A stretch of DNA of 33,805 bases, from positions 1 through 33,805 of the forward strand of contig CAZLEF010000077.1 of NCBI GenBank assembly GCA_964558465.1. Direction: 5' to 3'. Shown piece after piece: positions 7,434 through 15,084 of this stretch; positions within the stretch are counted from its first letter, which is position 1, and every line of letters starts with the position of its first letter. Source of the DNA: JACJYC01 sp964558465 (GTDB lineage: Bacteria > Bacteroidota > Bacteroidia > Chitinophagales > Saprospiraceae). Below the pieces are notes generated by a model. The model saw only the letters and a list, made by a program, of their open reading frames with translations, was not told where the DNA came from and did not search any database. The position numbers were made by a program, and so were the translations under genes.

Positions 7434-8051
7434 ATGATCACGATCGTCTTGGTGGTTTTAACAGGGATTGCCTCTTATCAGGCCTTTAACAATCCCGACC
7501 TGAAAGCGAAATTACTGTTTCACCCCGCTACGATTCAAAACCGGGGTGAATGGCACCGCTTCCTCAGTTCGGGTTTCATTCACGCCGATTGGGGCCATTT
7601 GCTGATCAATATGTTCGTTTTGTACCAGTTCGGCCAAATCGCAGAGAAGCTGTTTGATTATATTTTCGGGAATCTGGGCAATATAGCTTATCTCTTTTTT
7701 TATCTTTCCGCCATTGTCGCAGCGTCACTCCCTTCTTTTTTCAGACACCGGGAAAACTATGGTTACGCAGCATTGGGCGCATCCGGGGCTACTTCTGCTC
7801 TCGTTTTTGCCTATATCTTGTTTGCACCCTGGCAATGGTTTATTTTCCCGCCTGTCCCGGCTATTGTTTTTGGTGTTTTATACCTGGTCTACTCCTCCTA
7901 TATGGATAAAAGAGGCGGCGACAACATCGGCCACAATGCCCACTTCTGGGGCGCCATTTACGGTGTAGTCTTTTTGCTGTTGTCGATCCTGTTGTTTAAG
8001 CCGGTGATGTTGCCGGTGCTGATCGATAATTTTATGCAGGGGCCGTTTTGA
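7434..8051 (+). CDS. Rhomboid family intramembrane serine protease
   Basis: A 205-residue protein with six likely membrane helices, the minimal rhomboid core. The loop motif HADWGHLLINMFVLYQFG (about 50-67) supplies the conserved His and Asn of helix 2. GASGATSA (about 115-122) is the GxSG motif with catalytic S117. HNAHFWGAIYG (about 167-177) gives catalytic H170 and the following glycine. Both members of the Ser-His dyad are present, so it is likely active. Rhomboids cleave membrane proteins within or near their transmembrane helix; the substrate here is unknown. It is preceded by 132 nt with no clear promoter and followed at once by a heptamer repeat array. There is no obvious functional link to its neighbours. 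Confidence 0.9.
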   Translation: MITIVLVVLTGIASYQAFNNPDLKAKLLFHPATIQNRGEWHRFLSSGFIHADWGHLLINMFVLYQFGQIAEKLFDYIFGNLGNIAYLFFYLSAIVAASLPSFFRHRENYGYAALGASGATSALVFAYILFAPWQWFIFPPVPAIVFGVLYLVYSSYMDKRGGDNIGHNAHFWGAIYGVVFLLLSILLFKPVMLPVLIDNFMQGPF

Positions 8052-8055
8052 GGGG

Positions 8056-8111
8056 TGCTTGATACTGGATGCTCGATGCTCGATGCTTGATACTCGATGC
8101 TCGATACTGGA
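8056..8111. repeat. Eight tandem copies of the heptamer TRCTNGA
   Basis: Eight contiguous 7-nt units from TGCTTGA to TACTGGA run without interruption, varying only at positions 2 and 5. The array begins 4 nt after the rhomboid stop codon. The same heptamer occurs on the opposite strand at 8274-8294, on the other side of a small ORF remnant, and in simpler form at 2221-2266. Confidence 0.85.
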
Positions 8112-8131
8112 CTAAATCAGAGAATTCAGGA

Positions 8132-8281
8132 TCATTTGAGGTTTTGGTGTTTTTGTTCGACGGATTGCAAAAATTTATTGATCTTTTTCCCCAGGATTTC
8201 GGCCTTTTCGTGGATTTGATCGAATAATTCCTTGTCTTTAAGAGACCGGGTTTCAAATAATGTTTCCAGGTGATCCAGCAT
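8132..8281 (-). pseudogene. 49-codon ORF resembling the C-terminus of a four-helix-bundle (S23/IVP-like) protein
   Basis: A minus-strand ATG at 8281 opens 49 codons ending in TGA. The peptide is coding-like and strongly helical: LDHLETLFETRSLKDKELFD, then EKAEILGKKINKFLQSVEQ. It resembles the last two helices of 23S-rRNA-intervening-sequence-type four-helix bundle proteins (PF05635), which are usually about 115-125 residues long. The ATG falls inside a heptamer repeat (8274-8294), and the opposite flank is another array of that heptamer (8056-8111), so the 5' half appears to have been lost at the repeat. It could instead be a genuine small protein. Family assignment is by eye only. Confidence 0.4.
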
Positions 8282-8294
8282 CCGTCATCCAGCA
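8274..8294. repeat. Three heptamers, inverted relative to the 8056 array
   Basis: TCCAGCA-TCCGTCA-TCCAGCA reads on the minus strand as TGCTGGA-TGACGGA-TGCTGGA, the same TRCTNGA-type unit as at 8056-8111 but inverted. It lies between the stop of the PorE-like gene and the small ORF, whose start codon overlaps it. Confidence 0.75.
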
Positions 8295-8301
8295 TCTAAA
8301 A

Positions 8302-10653
8302 TCATTTCACCGGCTTCAAAACCCCATTTTCCTCCACCACAATAAACGCCGTATCAAAACCGGCGGATCTGGCAGCGGAGAGCACCCTTTGTGCATCGGC
8401 GAGTGTAGCCAGTCCTCCCACATATTTCACCGTGAGTTTGCCTTTTTTGCGTTCTTCTACCGTACCCAGGCCCGCCACCTTGGAAGGGTCAAAGTTTTTA
8501 GGGTTGGAATACGCAGCCAACTGGACTTTGTACAGCCCGCCTTTGCCGGCAGTTGCCGGCGGGGAATCCGGTCCCTGGACCACCCCAGGGCCGCCGCCTT
8601 CTTCTTTCACGATAAAGGAAGTAGGATAGCCCTTTGCCTTGGCCGCGCGCAAGGCATTTTCGGCTTCTTCTCTGGTAGAAAACACGCCCACCCTGATCTT
8701 GTACCGGCCGGCCTGTTCGGCATAATAGACGTTGCCCAGCGTGGCCAGGTCGGCAAACTGGTCAAGCGCCGGGGTGCTGATAGCGGCTACCTGGACGGCA
8801 AAACCGGTTTGCAGGTTGGGTTGGCCGGGCGCTGTTGGAATTCCCGGATCGGGATCCGGAACACCGGGGACGCCGGTGACCGGCAGCATGGAAATAATGC
8901 CCAGGATGCTCCGGTCGAGCCCGCTCTCGGTGTCCACCGAAAAATTGAGTTCTTTGTATCCGGGGTTGGAAAAACGGAGGTTGTAGGAGGAATAAGGGCT
9001 CAGTGCCAGGTAATAATCGCCGTTGCGGTCGGTCCGGGCCTGGAGTTCGGCGCCGGTATTCCGGTTATTGGCCACCACCAATACCCCTTCCAGCGGGGTT
9101 CTGGTCGTGTAGTTGACGATCTTGCCGGCATAGGATTCGCCGATCCGGCTGAGGGCGACGCTGAATTCCCGCTGGCTCGACCCGGTCGAGTTGAGGTCGA
9201 ATGACGCAGAGAGGTAGCCGTCTTTCAGAACGGTCACGCGGCAGTTCAGGCCTTGCACCGCCTGAAAGGAGTAGATGCCGTTCGCGTCGGTCTGATAGGC
9301 GTTTTCGCCACAGGCGCTGAAGTCGACGGTAGCAGCCGGAATGGGACTTCCGTCGGAGGCGTTGGTGACCCGGAGCACGATGTTTTCGGCAGAACGGTTG
9401 AGCCGGTAAATGTCCTCGGCGCCCCGGCCGCCCAGGCGGTTGGAAACCAGGTAACCGATATTCCGGAAACCGTCGTAGACAAAGCCGTAATCATCCCTCG
9501 GGGTATTGACGCCGTTGCCGAGGTGGAAGATGCGGGTCCAGCGGTTGCCGGTAGACTCGGCCCTGAAAATATCGAATCCGCCGAGCCCCTGGTGCCAGTC
9601 GGAGGCAAAAAACAGGGAGGTTCCGTCGTGGAACGGCGTCATTTCATCGCCTGCGGAGTTGATCACAGGCCCGAGATTTTCCGGAGCGCTCCAGGATTGG
9701 CCCACCTTATAGGAAGCATAGATATCGAACCCCCCAAAGCCGTCGGGCCGGTTGGAGGCGAAATACAAGGTATTTCCATCCGGTGAAAAACTGGGATAAC
9801 CCGTAGAATAATCGGAACCATTAAAGGGGAAGGGGCGCACATTCACCCAATCGCCGCTGGGGCTGATGTTGGCCAGGTAGATGCTCAGTTCCAACCCGCT
9901 GGAGGGAATTTGCCGGGTTCCGTCCACGAAGTTGTTTTTGGTATACGCCACAGTCTGGCCGTCAGTTGTATAGGCAACCGGGCCCTCATTAAATTCATTT
10001 TTAACGCTGCTCTTCAGGAAGATGGGCGATTCGAGGTACCCTCTGCTGCCGATGGTCGCCATATACAACTGGTTGTTGATCTTGCCCTGGAACTGGCCGG
10101 AGCGCTGGATATCCGTCCTGGCGGAGGAAAAAACCACGCTCTGACCGCCAAAAAGGGCGGGTCCAAATTCGGAAGAAGACGTGTTGATGTACTCGTTCGT
10201 AATGGTATAAGCAGAAGGGACATTCGACTGGGATTTGGCGAAGTCGCAACTTTGGGCAAAAAGATTGCCGGTTGCGGGATCATAATCCCTGGCGTACAGC
10301 AGGAACCATTGTTTGGCTTCATCGTAAAGCCCCAGCCCTTTCAGAATTTGCGCGTATTGTAAAACGGTTTCTTTGGCGACCCCTTTGATGCGGGTGGCCC
10401 TGCCGTAGTAGGATTTGGCTTCGTCAAACTGGTTGAGGTGCCGGTAGCAGTCGGCCAGTTTGCTCAGGGATTCGACATCGTCCTGCCGTTTTTCGAGGGC
10501 AAGCAGATAGTCGTTTATAGCGACATTGTAGGCATGGATTTCGTAAGCTTTGTTGGCCCTGTTCAGCAGGGTACGGAAGGACTGTGCCGGAAGCATCGCA
10601 CCAATGAGTAAAAATGCCGCCAGCAAGGTTAGTGATTTTCTCTTGCTTGTCAT
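8302..10653 (-). CDS. PorE-like TPR / PD40 propeller / CarboxypepD_reg protein with two C-terminal SPOR domains
   Basis: A 783-residue secreted protein. Residues 1-24 are a signal peptide. TPR helices follow (about 28-125). Residues ~150-420 are WD40-like PD40 propeller repeats (e.g. SPDGNTLYFASNRPDGFGGF and LFFASDWHQGLGGFDIF). Two carboxypeptidase-regulatory-like beta domains lie at about 425-500 and 505-590, followed by a Pro/Gly-rich linker. Two SPOR domains end the protein, about 616-685 (FAVQVAAI, RYKIRVGVF) and 705-775 (LYKVQLAAY, LTVKYVGGL). The TPR-propeller-CRD order is that of PorE, the T9SS periplasmic protein that holds the machine to peptidoglycan through an OmpA-like domain. Here the OmpA domain is absent and SPOR domains, known to bind denuded glycan strands, take its place. 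The role as an envelope tether is inferred. The gene appears monocistronic. Confidence 0.85.
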   Translation of the reverse strand: MTSKRKSLTLLAAFLLIGAMLPAQSFRTLLNRANKAYEIHAYNVAINDYLLALEKRQDDVESLSKLADCYRHLNQFDEAKSYYGRATRIKGVAKETVLQYAQILKGLGLYDEAKQWFLLYARDYDPATGNLFAQSCDFAKSQSNVPSAYTITNEYINTSSSEFGPALFGGQSVVFSSARTDIQRSGQFQGKINNQLYMATIGSRGYLESPIFLKSSVKNEFNEGPVAYTTDGQTVAYTKNNFVDGTRQIPSSGLELSIYLANISPSGDWVNVRPFPFNGSDYSTGYPSFSPDGNTLYFASNRPDGFGGFDIYASYKVGQSWSAPENLGPVINSAGDEMTPFHDGTSLFFASDWHQGLGGFDIFRAESTGNRWTRIFHLGNGVNTPRDDYGFVYDGFRNIGYLVSNRLGGRGAEDIYRLNRSAENIVLRVTNASDGSPIPAATVDFSACGENAYQTDANGIYSFQAVQGLNCRVTVLKDGYLSASFDLNSTGSSQREFSVALSRIGESYAGKIVNYTTRTPLEGVLVVANNRNTGAELQARTDRNGDYYLALSPYSSYNLRFSNPGYKELNFSVDTESGLDRSILGIISMLPVTGVPGVPDPDPGIPTAPGQPNLQTGFAVQVAAISTPALDQFADLATLGNVYYAEQAGRYKIRVGVFSTREEAENALRAAKAKGYPTSFIVKEEGGGPGVVQGPDSPPATAGKGGLYKVQLAAYSNPKNFDPSKVAGLGTVEERKKGKLTVKYVGGLATLADAQRVLSAARSAGFDTAFIVVEENGVLKPVK

Positions 10654-10745
10654 AAAAGGGTATTTTATTGCGTGTGTCAGTAGATTAACATCCCGATTTT
10701 GTTTTCAGGGATTCAAATCGCGGATAAATGTATTAATTATTATGA

Positions 10746-11459
10746 TCATCCACCGATTCTCAACATTCTTAAATCCAGTTCCAGCCCTGGGCAGACCTCT
10801 TCGCCAGACAGGATACGGTCGAATCCTTCCATTACATTCATAGAGCCGTCAGCCCGGTAAATGTATGACTTCTCGCTTTTCGGGTCGATCAGCCAGGCTA
10901 GTCGAACCCCGTTTTTGATCCAGACGTCTGCCATTTTGCGTTTCAAAACGCTGATGCGGTCACTCTCGGAGCGAATTTCCACCAAAAAATCGGGTACAAG
11001 CCGACCAAATTTTTTGCGATCCGATGGCGTTACGACCGCCAGGCGCTCAGGTGAAACCCATGAGCCGTCGGCAGAACGGGTGGAGTTGTCGGGCAGTTTG
11101 AAGCCGGCGGAAGGGCTGAATGTCAGACCTTTCCGATGACTTAACCACCAATTGTAGAGTGTTGCAGAGACGGCGTTTTCGCGGGCGCCGCCGTCCAGTT
11201 CGACGGGAGGCATGAGGATCAATTTTCCGTTTTTGTTTTGTTCGATGCGCAGGTCGGGATTGTCTGCGCAGAAGCGGATAAACTCCGCTTCCGTTATTTT
11301 GCGCGCGTAGTTCAATTCGGCGTATCCGTCCAGGCTCCGGGTGCGGATCACCAGATCCGGTTTTTCTATGGAAGGTCCGGGCAATTCAAGTCCTTGTTTG
11401 CCGTTTCCTCTTTTCACCTTGCCTCCGGGAGTCCGGTCCGTGTCCGCCTTCGATTTCAT
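10746..11459 (-). CDS. Uma2 family (DUF820) PD-(D/E)XK nuclease-like protein
   Basis: A 237-residue protein from the ATG at 11459; longer readings upstream would run antisense through the permease gene and are not coding. The C-terminal ~170 residues match the Uma2 pattern: KITEAEFIRFCADNPDLRIE, then LILMPPVELDGG, VPDFLVEIRSESD (the PD...ExR nuclease core) and MADVWIKNGVRLAWLIDP. The first ~55 residues are basic and probably disordered. Uma2 proteins are abundant in Cyanobacteria and some Bacteroidota. They are often called restriction-endonuclease-like, but their function is not established. The gene is divergent from the APC permease, and no partner methyltransferase or toxin-antitoxin gene is adjacent. 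Confidence 0.85.
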   Translation of the reverse strand: MKSKADTDRTPGGKVKRGNGKQGLELPGPSIEKPDLVIRTRSLDGYAELNYARKITEAEFIRFCADNPDLRIEQNKNGKLILMPPVELDGGARENAVSATLYNWWLSHRKGLTFSPSAGFKLPDNSTRSADGSWVSPERLAVVTPSDRKKFGRLVPDFLVEIRSESDRISVLKRKMADVWIKNGVRLAWLIDPKSEKSYIYRADGSMNVMEGFDRILSGEEVCPGLELDLRMLRIGG

Positions 11460-11478
11460 TCCAGGAAAATTATATATG

Positions 11479-11486
11479 CAAATGTA
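11479..11486 (-). promoter_or_regulatory. Likely -7 box (TACATTTG on the minus strand) for the Uma2 gene
   Basis: The minus strand reads TACATTTG, a full match to TAnnTTTG, 19 nt before the ATG at 11459. The same octamer occurs at 22847 before the glycosidase operon. A T-rich stretch precedes both, but no exact -33 TTTG is at the ideal distance. Confidence 0.45.
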
Positions 11487-11565
11487 ACCAATTTTTTGAA
11501 AAAAGGGTTTACTTTTCCGCTGTTGAACCGTCAACCGAAAAGACAGCCAAAACCAATACTGACCT

Positions 11566-13356
11566 ATGTCCAATTCCCTTTTTCGCCGGAAAACGATCGA
11601 TTCCATTTTAAGGGATTCCCGCCAGGGTGGCGGCGATGCCCACAAGCACGAACTGAAACGGGTGCTTTCTGCCCGCGACCTCACCTTCTTCGGTATTGCC
11701 GCCATCATCGGCGCAGGCAGTTTCAGTTCTCTGGGCGATGCGGTTTTCCGGGGCGGTCCGGGGGTGGTGGTGCTTTTCATCATTTGCGGCATAGCCTGCG
11801 CGTTTACCGCCTTTTGTTATTCCGATTTTGCCAGCCGCATTCCGGTGGCAGGCAGCGCCTATACCTATGCCTATGCGTCCTTTGGCGAATTGTTCGCCTG
11901 GATCATCGGCTGGGCTTTACTGATGGAATATTCGATCGGCAATATCTATGTTGCCTTTTCCTGGAGTGATTATTTTACTTCACTCCTGTCCACCTTTAAC
12001 ATTCACGTACCGGCCTACCTTTCCTGCGGCTACCGGGAAGCGCACCAGGCAGTGACCGGGGCTGTGACCAACCAGGAATGGCTGACCGCCTGGAATACAG
12101 CCCCGAAACTCGGCGGATTGCGGATCATTTTTGATTTGCCCGCCGTGGTCATCAATGTGCTGATCACCTGGCTGGTTTACCGGGGTATCAGGGAGTCCAG
12201 GAATTTCAGCAACGTGATGGTGATCCTGAAACTGGCCATCGTCGGGTTGGTCATCCTGGTTGGCGGGGCGCTCATCTTATCCAAAGGACTTACCCCCAAC
12301 TGGACGCCCGCCAATGCGGCAGGGGTTCATTCGTTTATGCCCAATGGGTTCGGCGGGGTAATGGTTGCCGTCAGCGGGGTGTTTTTTGCGTATATCGGTT
12401 TTGATGCGGTCAGCGTATTGGCCGAAGAAAGCAAAAACCCCCAGAGGGACTTGCCGCGGGGCATGTTATGGTCGCTGGTCATTTGCACCATCGTTTATAT
12501 TTTATTGTCGCTTGTACTGACCGGCGCCGTCGCCTACAATAATTTTGAGGGCATCGGCGATCCGCTCGCTTTCATCTTCAGCGCTGAAAACCTGAATATA
12601 CCCTGGATGGAATTTCTGGTCGCAATTTGCGCGGTGGTGGCCATGACCAGCGTGCTGCTCGTTTTCCAGATGGGGCAACCCCGGATTTGGATGAGCATGA
12701 GCCGCGACGGTTTGCTGCCGCCGGCCTTCCAGAAGATCCACCCCAAATTTAAAACCCCGTCTTTTTCCACCGTCGTTACCGGTTTGCTGGTGGGTGTGCC
12801 GCTGTTGTTCACCGACCGGAAATTTGTACTCGACTTTACCAGCATCGGCACCCTGTTCGCCTTTGTGCTGGTGTGTGGCGGCGTACTGCTCATTCCCCGC
12901 AAAGAAAGGGAAGCCGGAAAATTCCAGATGCCTTATTTCAACGGGAAATTCTTATTTCCACTGATCGTGGCAAGCGCCATCCTCATCGCCTTTCTTTTGG
13001 ACAACGACTATTTTAAAAACCTCTTTGTATTCCAGCTTTCCGCAGATGAGATCAACGCCGCAACTGCCGGAATAACCGACCAGACCCTGATCTCCGCCGC
13101 GACCCGGGACGCCCTGACCGCCAAACAGACCTTCAATATCTCAACCCTCCTTTTCTGGGGTATTTCCCTGGCGCTGGCAGGGTTGTCGTTTGTCAAAAAA
13201 TATTCGCTGATCCCCCTGATGGGCCTCGTCACCTGCCTGTATCTGCTGACGGGCATGTCGGCCACCAACTGGAAATGGTTTATCATCTGGTTCGGTATCG
13301 GGTTTGTGATTTATTTGCTGTATGGGTATAAAAAGAGCAAGCTGGCGCCGGTTTGA
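11566..13356 (+). CDS. APC family amino acid permease (cationic amino acid transporter type)
   Basis: A 596-residue membrane protein with 12 or more membrane helices. The N-terminal LSARDLTFFGIAAIIGAGSF segment is the conserved helix 1 of APC transporters, with the unwound GAG region that binds the substrate alpha-amino and carboxyl groups. GGPGVVVLFIICGIACAF and then SRIPVAGSAYTYAYASFGEL follow, both typical of the CAT (TC 2.A.3.3) subgroup. FFAYIGFDAVSVLAEESKNP in helix 6 is also diagnostic. A longer loop (about residues 150-185) contains an insertion with two Cys-flanked segments. Substrate is probably a cationic or neutral amino acid, moved in symport with protons across the inner membrane. 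It stands alone, with a divergent Uma2 gene 5' and repeats 3'. Confidence 0.9.
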   Translation: MSNSLFRRKTIDSILRDSRQGGGDAHKHELKRVLSARDLTFFGIAAIIGAGSFSSLGDAVFRGGPGVVVLFIICGIACAFTAFCYSDFASRIPVAGSAYTYAYASFGELFAWIIGWALLMEYSIGNIYVAFSWSDYFTSLLSTFNIHVPAYLSCGYREAHQAVTGAVTNQEWLTAWNTAPKLGGLRIIFDLPAVVINVLITWLVYRGIRESRNFSNVMVILKLAIVGLVILVGGALILSKGLTPNWTPANAAGVHSFMPNGFGGVMVAVSGVFFAYIGFDAVSVLAEESKNPQRDLPRGMLWSLVICTIVYILLSLVLTGAVAYNNFEGIGDPLAFIFSAENLNIPWMEFLVAICAVVAMTSVLLVFQMGQPRIWMSMSRDGLLPPAFQKIHPKFKTPSFSTVVTGLLVGVPLLFTDRKFVLDFTSIGTLFAFVLVCGGVLLIPRKEREAGKFQMPYFNGKFLFPLIVASAILIAFLLDNDYFKNLFVFQLSADEINAATAGITDQTLISAATRDALTAKQTFNISTLLFWGISLALAGLSFVKKYSLIPLMGLVTCLYLLTGMSATNWKWFIIWFGIGFVIYLLYGYKKSKLAPV

Positions 13357-13366
13357 GATTGGTTCG

Positions 13367-13382
13367 CCACGCCGCGGCGTGG
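13367..13382. repeat. Perfect 16-bp palindrome CCACGCCG/CGGCGTGG
   Basis: This is the tightest copy of the CCACGCC/GGCGTGG hairpin seen at 2239, 4587 and 4625. It begins 10 nt after the stop codon of the permease gene. Placement just after a stop is shared with the 4587 copy and suggests a REP-like element that may stabilise transcript ends. Confidence 0.7.
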
Positions 13383-13480
13383 TCGATTGGTTCGATTGAA
13401 ACGAAACTCATCGCATCCTCAAATCCTCGCATCAACAAATCAACAAATCAACAAATCAACAAATCAACAAATCAACAATT
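13383..13480. repeat. Mosaic repeat: GATTGGTTC unit, 27-nt core, six ATCAACAA units
   Basis: GATTGGTTC-type sequence leads into a 27-nt core at 13394-13420, which matches 4656-4682 inverted at 26 of 27 bases. Six perfect period-8 ATCAACAA units follow (13431-13478). The open reading across it, rich in Asn, Gln, Ser and Thr, is a by-product of the repeat. Confidence 0.8.
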
Positions 13481-13508
13481 GACTGGTAGCCCGGGTGATT
13501 CCTCCAAA

Positions 13509-13543
13509 GCCAGTCCGCCAATCGGGGAGATTGACGGACTGGC
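13509..13543. terminator. Strong stem-loop between convergent genes
   Basis: A 15-bp stem (GCCAGTCCGCCAATC against GATTGACGGACTGGC, one mismatch) encloses the 5-nt loop GGGGA. It lies between the permease (plus) and the T9SS cargo gene (minus), which converge here. Without a T-run on either side it is not a classical intrinsic terminator, but it could block read-through or protect 3' ends. Confidence 0.5.
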
Positions 13544-13627
13544 TGATATTGGACTGATAGTTTGCCGGGATGGCTGCGGGTCAGCGGCATCCGGAAGGAT
13601 TCCTCAGGGCCGCATGGCATTCCACCC

Positions 13628-14866
13628 TTATTTGGCCACGCTGAATTTTTTGACCACCTTTTCGAGGCCGCCAGTCAGTTCGAGCAAATAGACGCCGGCC
13701 GGCAACCGGCTGATATCCAGTTCCAGGGTGAGCGTACCCTGTTCAATTTTTTGTTCCATAACCGCTTTACCTGTTAAATCAACTATCCGGCAGTTTGCAG
13801 GTTCCAGTTTATCCCATTGGACATTCAGGGTTTCCCTGGCCGGGTTGGGATGCACCTGGACGGCGGTAGCGGGTTCATTGCCAATTTGTACCTTGAAGCC
13901 GGAACCCGACCCGCCAAAACCGATGATGGGCCATTCATAATTATCCAGTTCGGCACAATCGATGACCGCCCGGACCTCTTCACTCTTTTGAAGTTCGCCG
14001 CAATCGTAAAAGACCCGTTCAAAGCATTCCTCGCAGCGGCCGTCATACACGTGCTGAATGACCCGGTAATACTGGCATTCCGGTACAAACTGGCCTGTGA
14101 AATTGAGGCTGCCCTGGATGACTCCCACAGGCGTCCACGGGCCGGTTTCGTTGTCCCCGATCATGAAGTACCAATCGTGACTCAAAGCCGGGCTTTGTAC
14201 ATTCCCGCTGGATAATATGCTGCCGCCCGGCACGCCGGTGGAATTTAGCGTAAAGGAAGCGTCAGGGTCTTGCTGGACTACGCCGGCATTCAGGCACAGG
14301 GAGAGGAAAGCGAAATTCGGACAGCCGCCTGCACCCAGATTGGTTACCTGCACGATTATGGTATTCAGGCCGGGTTGCAAAAAAGCGGAAATGTCAATCG
14401 GACCATTCGGTATATTCCAACCGTTGGCCGGAGAAGTTAAATTTCCGGCGGTTTGTCCGTTGATCCAGATCTGGGAGTTGTTGTCCGCCTGCCAGATTAC
14501 CGTTCCGGTCACCGTTGTACAGGGATCGTTGGGATCGTATTGCCCCATGTCAAATACCCTTTGGAAAAAGAAAGTTGCAGGCGGGTAAACGCAGTTCGCC
14601 GGTGGCGGCGTGCCCCAAATAGGAAGGGCGCCCGCGCAGGTGTTGACGTTCAGATTCCCGTTCCAGTTGGGACAAAAACACTGGATCACGCAGTTGTTGG
14701 TGCAGGGCCCTACATCGAAGGCCGGCCCCCAGGGACCAGTCTGTGTCGGGCCTGCCTGCCAGTTTAAATCGGTCACAATGTTGACCTGACCGAAAGATCT
14801 GGTTGCCGCAAAACTGAAAAACAGGATTGCAGACCAGGTAAACACGGTTTTTACCATCTTTTTCAT
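13628..14866 (-). CDS. Cys-rich secreted protein with T9SS type A sorting domain
   Basis: A 412-residue protein. Residues 1-26 are a signal peptide (MKKMVKTVFTWSAILFFSF, cleavage near SFG-QV). Residues ~27-175 contain closely spaced cysteines (CTNNCVIQCFCPNW and later pairs) and a jelly-roll-like segment (WQADNNSQIWINGQ, then ISAFLQPGLNTIIVQVTNLG). That segment resembles PA14- or galactose-binding-like domains. A second Cys-containing region follows (about 255-310). The last ~75 residues are the T9SS CTD: VHPNPARETLNVQW, GKAVMEQ, LDISRLPAGVYLLEL and KKFSVAK. The CTD directs export across the outer membrane and attachment to the surface or release. No catalytic motif was recognised. A glycan- or surface-binding role is possible but unproven. 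Confidence 0.85.
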   Translation of the reverse strand: MKKMVKTVFTWSAILFFSFAATRSFGQVNIVTDLNWQAGPTQTGPWGPAFDVGPCTNNCVIQCFCPNWNGNLNVNTCAGALPIWGTPPPANCVYPPATFFFQRVFDMGQYDPNDPCTTVTGTVIWQADNNSQIWINGQTAGNLTSPANGWNIPNGPIDISAFLQPGLNTIIVQVTNLGAGGCPNFAFLSLCLNAGVVQQDPDASFTLNSTGVPGGSILSSGNVQSPALSHDWYFMIGDNETGPWTPVGVIQGSLNFTGQFVPECQYYRVIQHVYDGRCEECFERVFYDCGELQKSEEVRAVIDCAELDNYEWPIIGFGGSGSGFKVQIGNEPATAVQVHPNPARETLNVQWDKLEPANCRIVDLTGKAVMEQKIEQGTLTLELDISRLPAGVYLLELTGGLEKVVKKFSVAK

Positions 14867-15050
14867 AAGGAAATTGTTTTGATGTTATGAATAAATTGAC
14901 TGATAGCGGGATGAATTTTTCCGATGGTAAACGGACCAGGCCGAAATCATTTTCATGAGGAATTTGTCAGAGCAATCTTTTTTAGAAGGGCAGAAAAACC
15001 GGGGTGTGACAAAAAGGAAGAAAATATATTTCCGGCTTCCGAAAACGAGC

Positions 15051-15060
15051 GATCTTTGCA
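15051..15060 (+). promoter_or_regulatory. Possible -7 region (GATCTTTGCA) before the small secreted protein
   Basis: GATCTTTG differs at one position from TAnnTTTG and lies 25 nt before the ATG at 15085. The 218-nt gap here separates divergent genes and must hold both promoters. I could not identify the minus-strand one. Confidence 0.25.
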
Positions 15061-15084
15061 GAATGAGTTGCCAAATAAAAGAAT

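Noticed and set aside
8260..9204. 314-codon plus-strand frame opposite the SPOR protein gene
   Set aside because: Low-complexity His/Gly/Arg composition, no domain, and fully overlapped by the well-supported minus-strand gene.
10746..11792. Long form of the Uma2 gene starting at 11792
   Set aside because: The extra 111 residues are antisense to the conserved start of the permease; the ATG at 11459 has a -7 box just upstream.
13431..13478. Possible CRISPR array
   Set aside because: Repeat units are 8 nt with no spacers; no cas genes nearby.
13353..13691. 112-codon plus-strand frame through the repeat region
   Set aside because: Most of it is translation of the ATCAACAA repeat and of the stem-loop, and it overlaps the end of the T9SS cargo gene.
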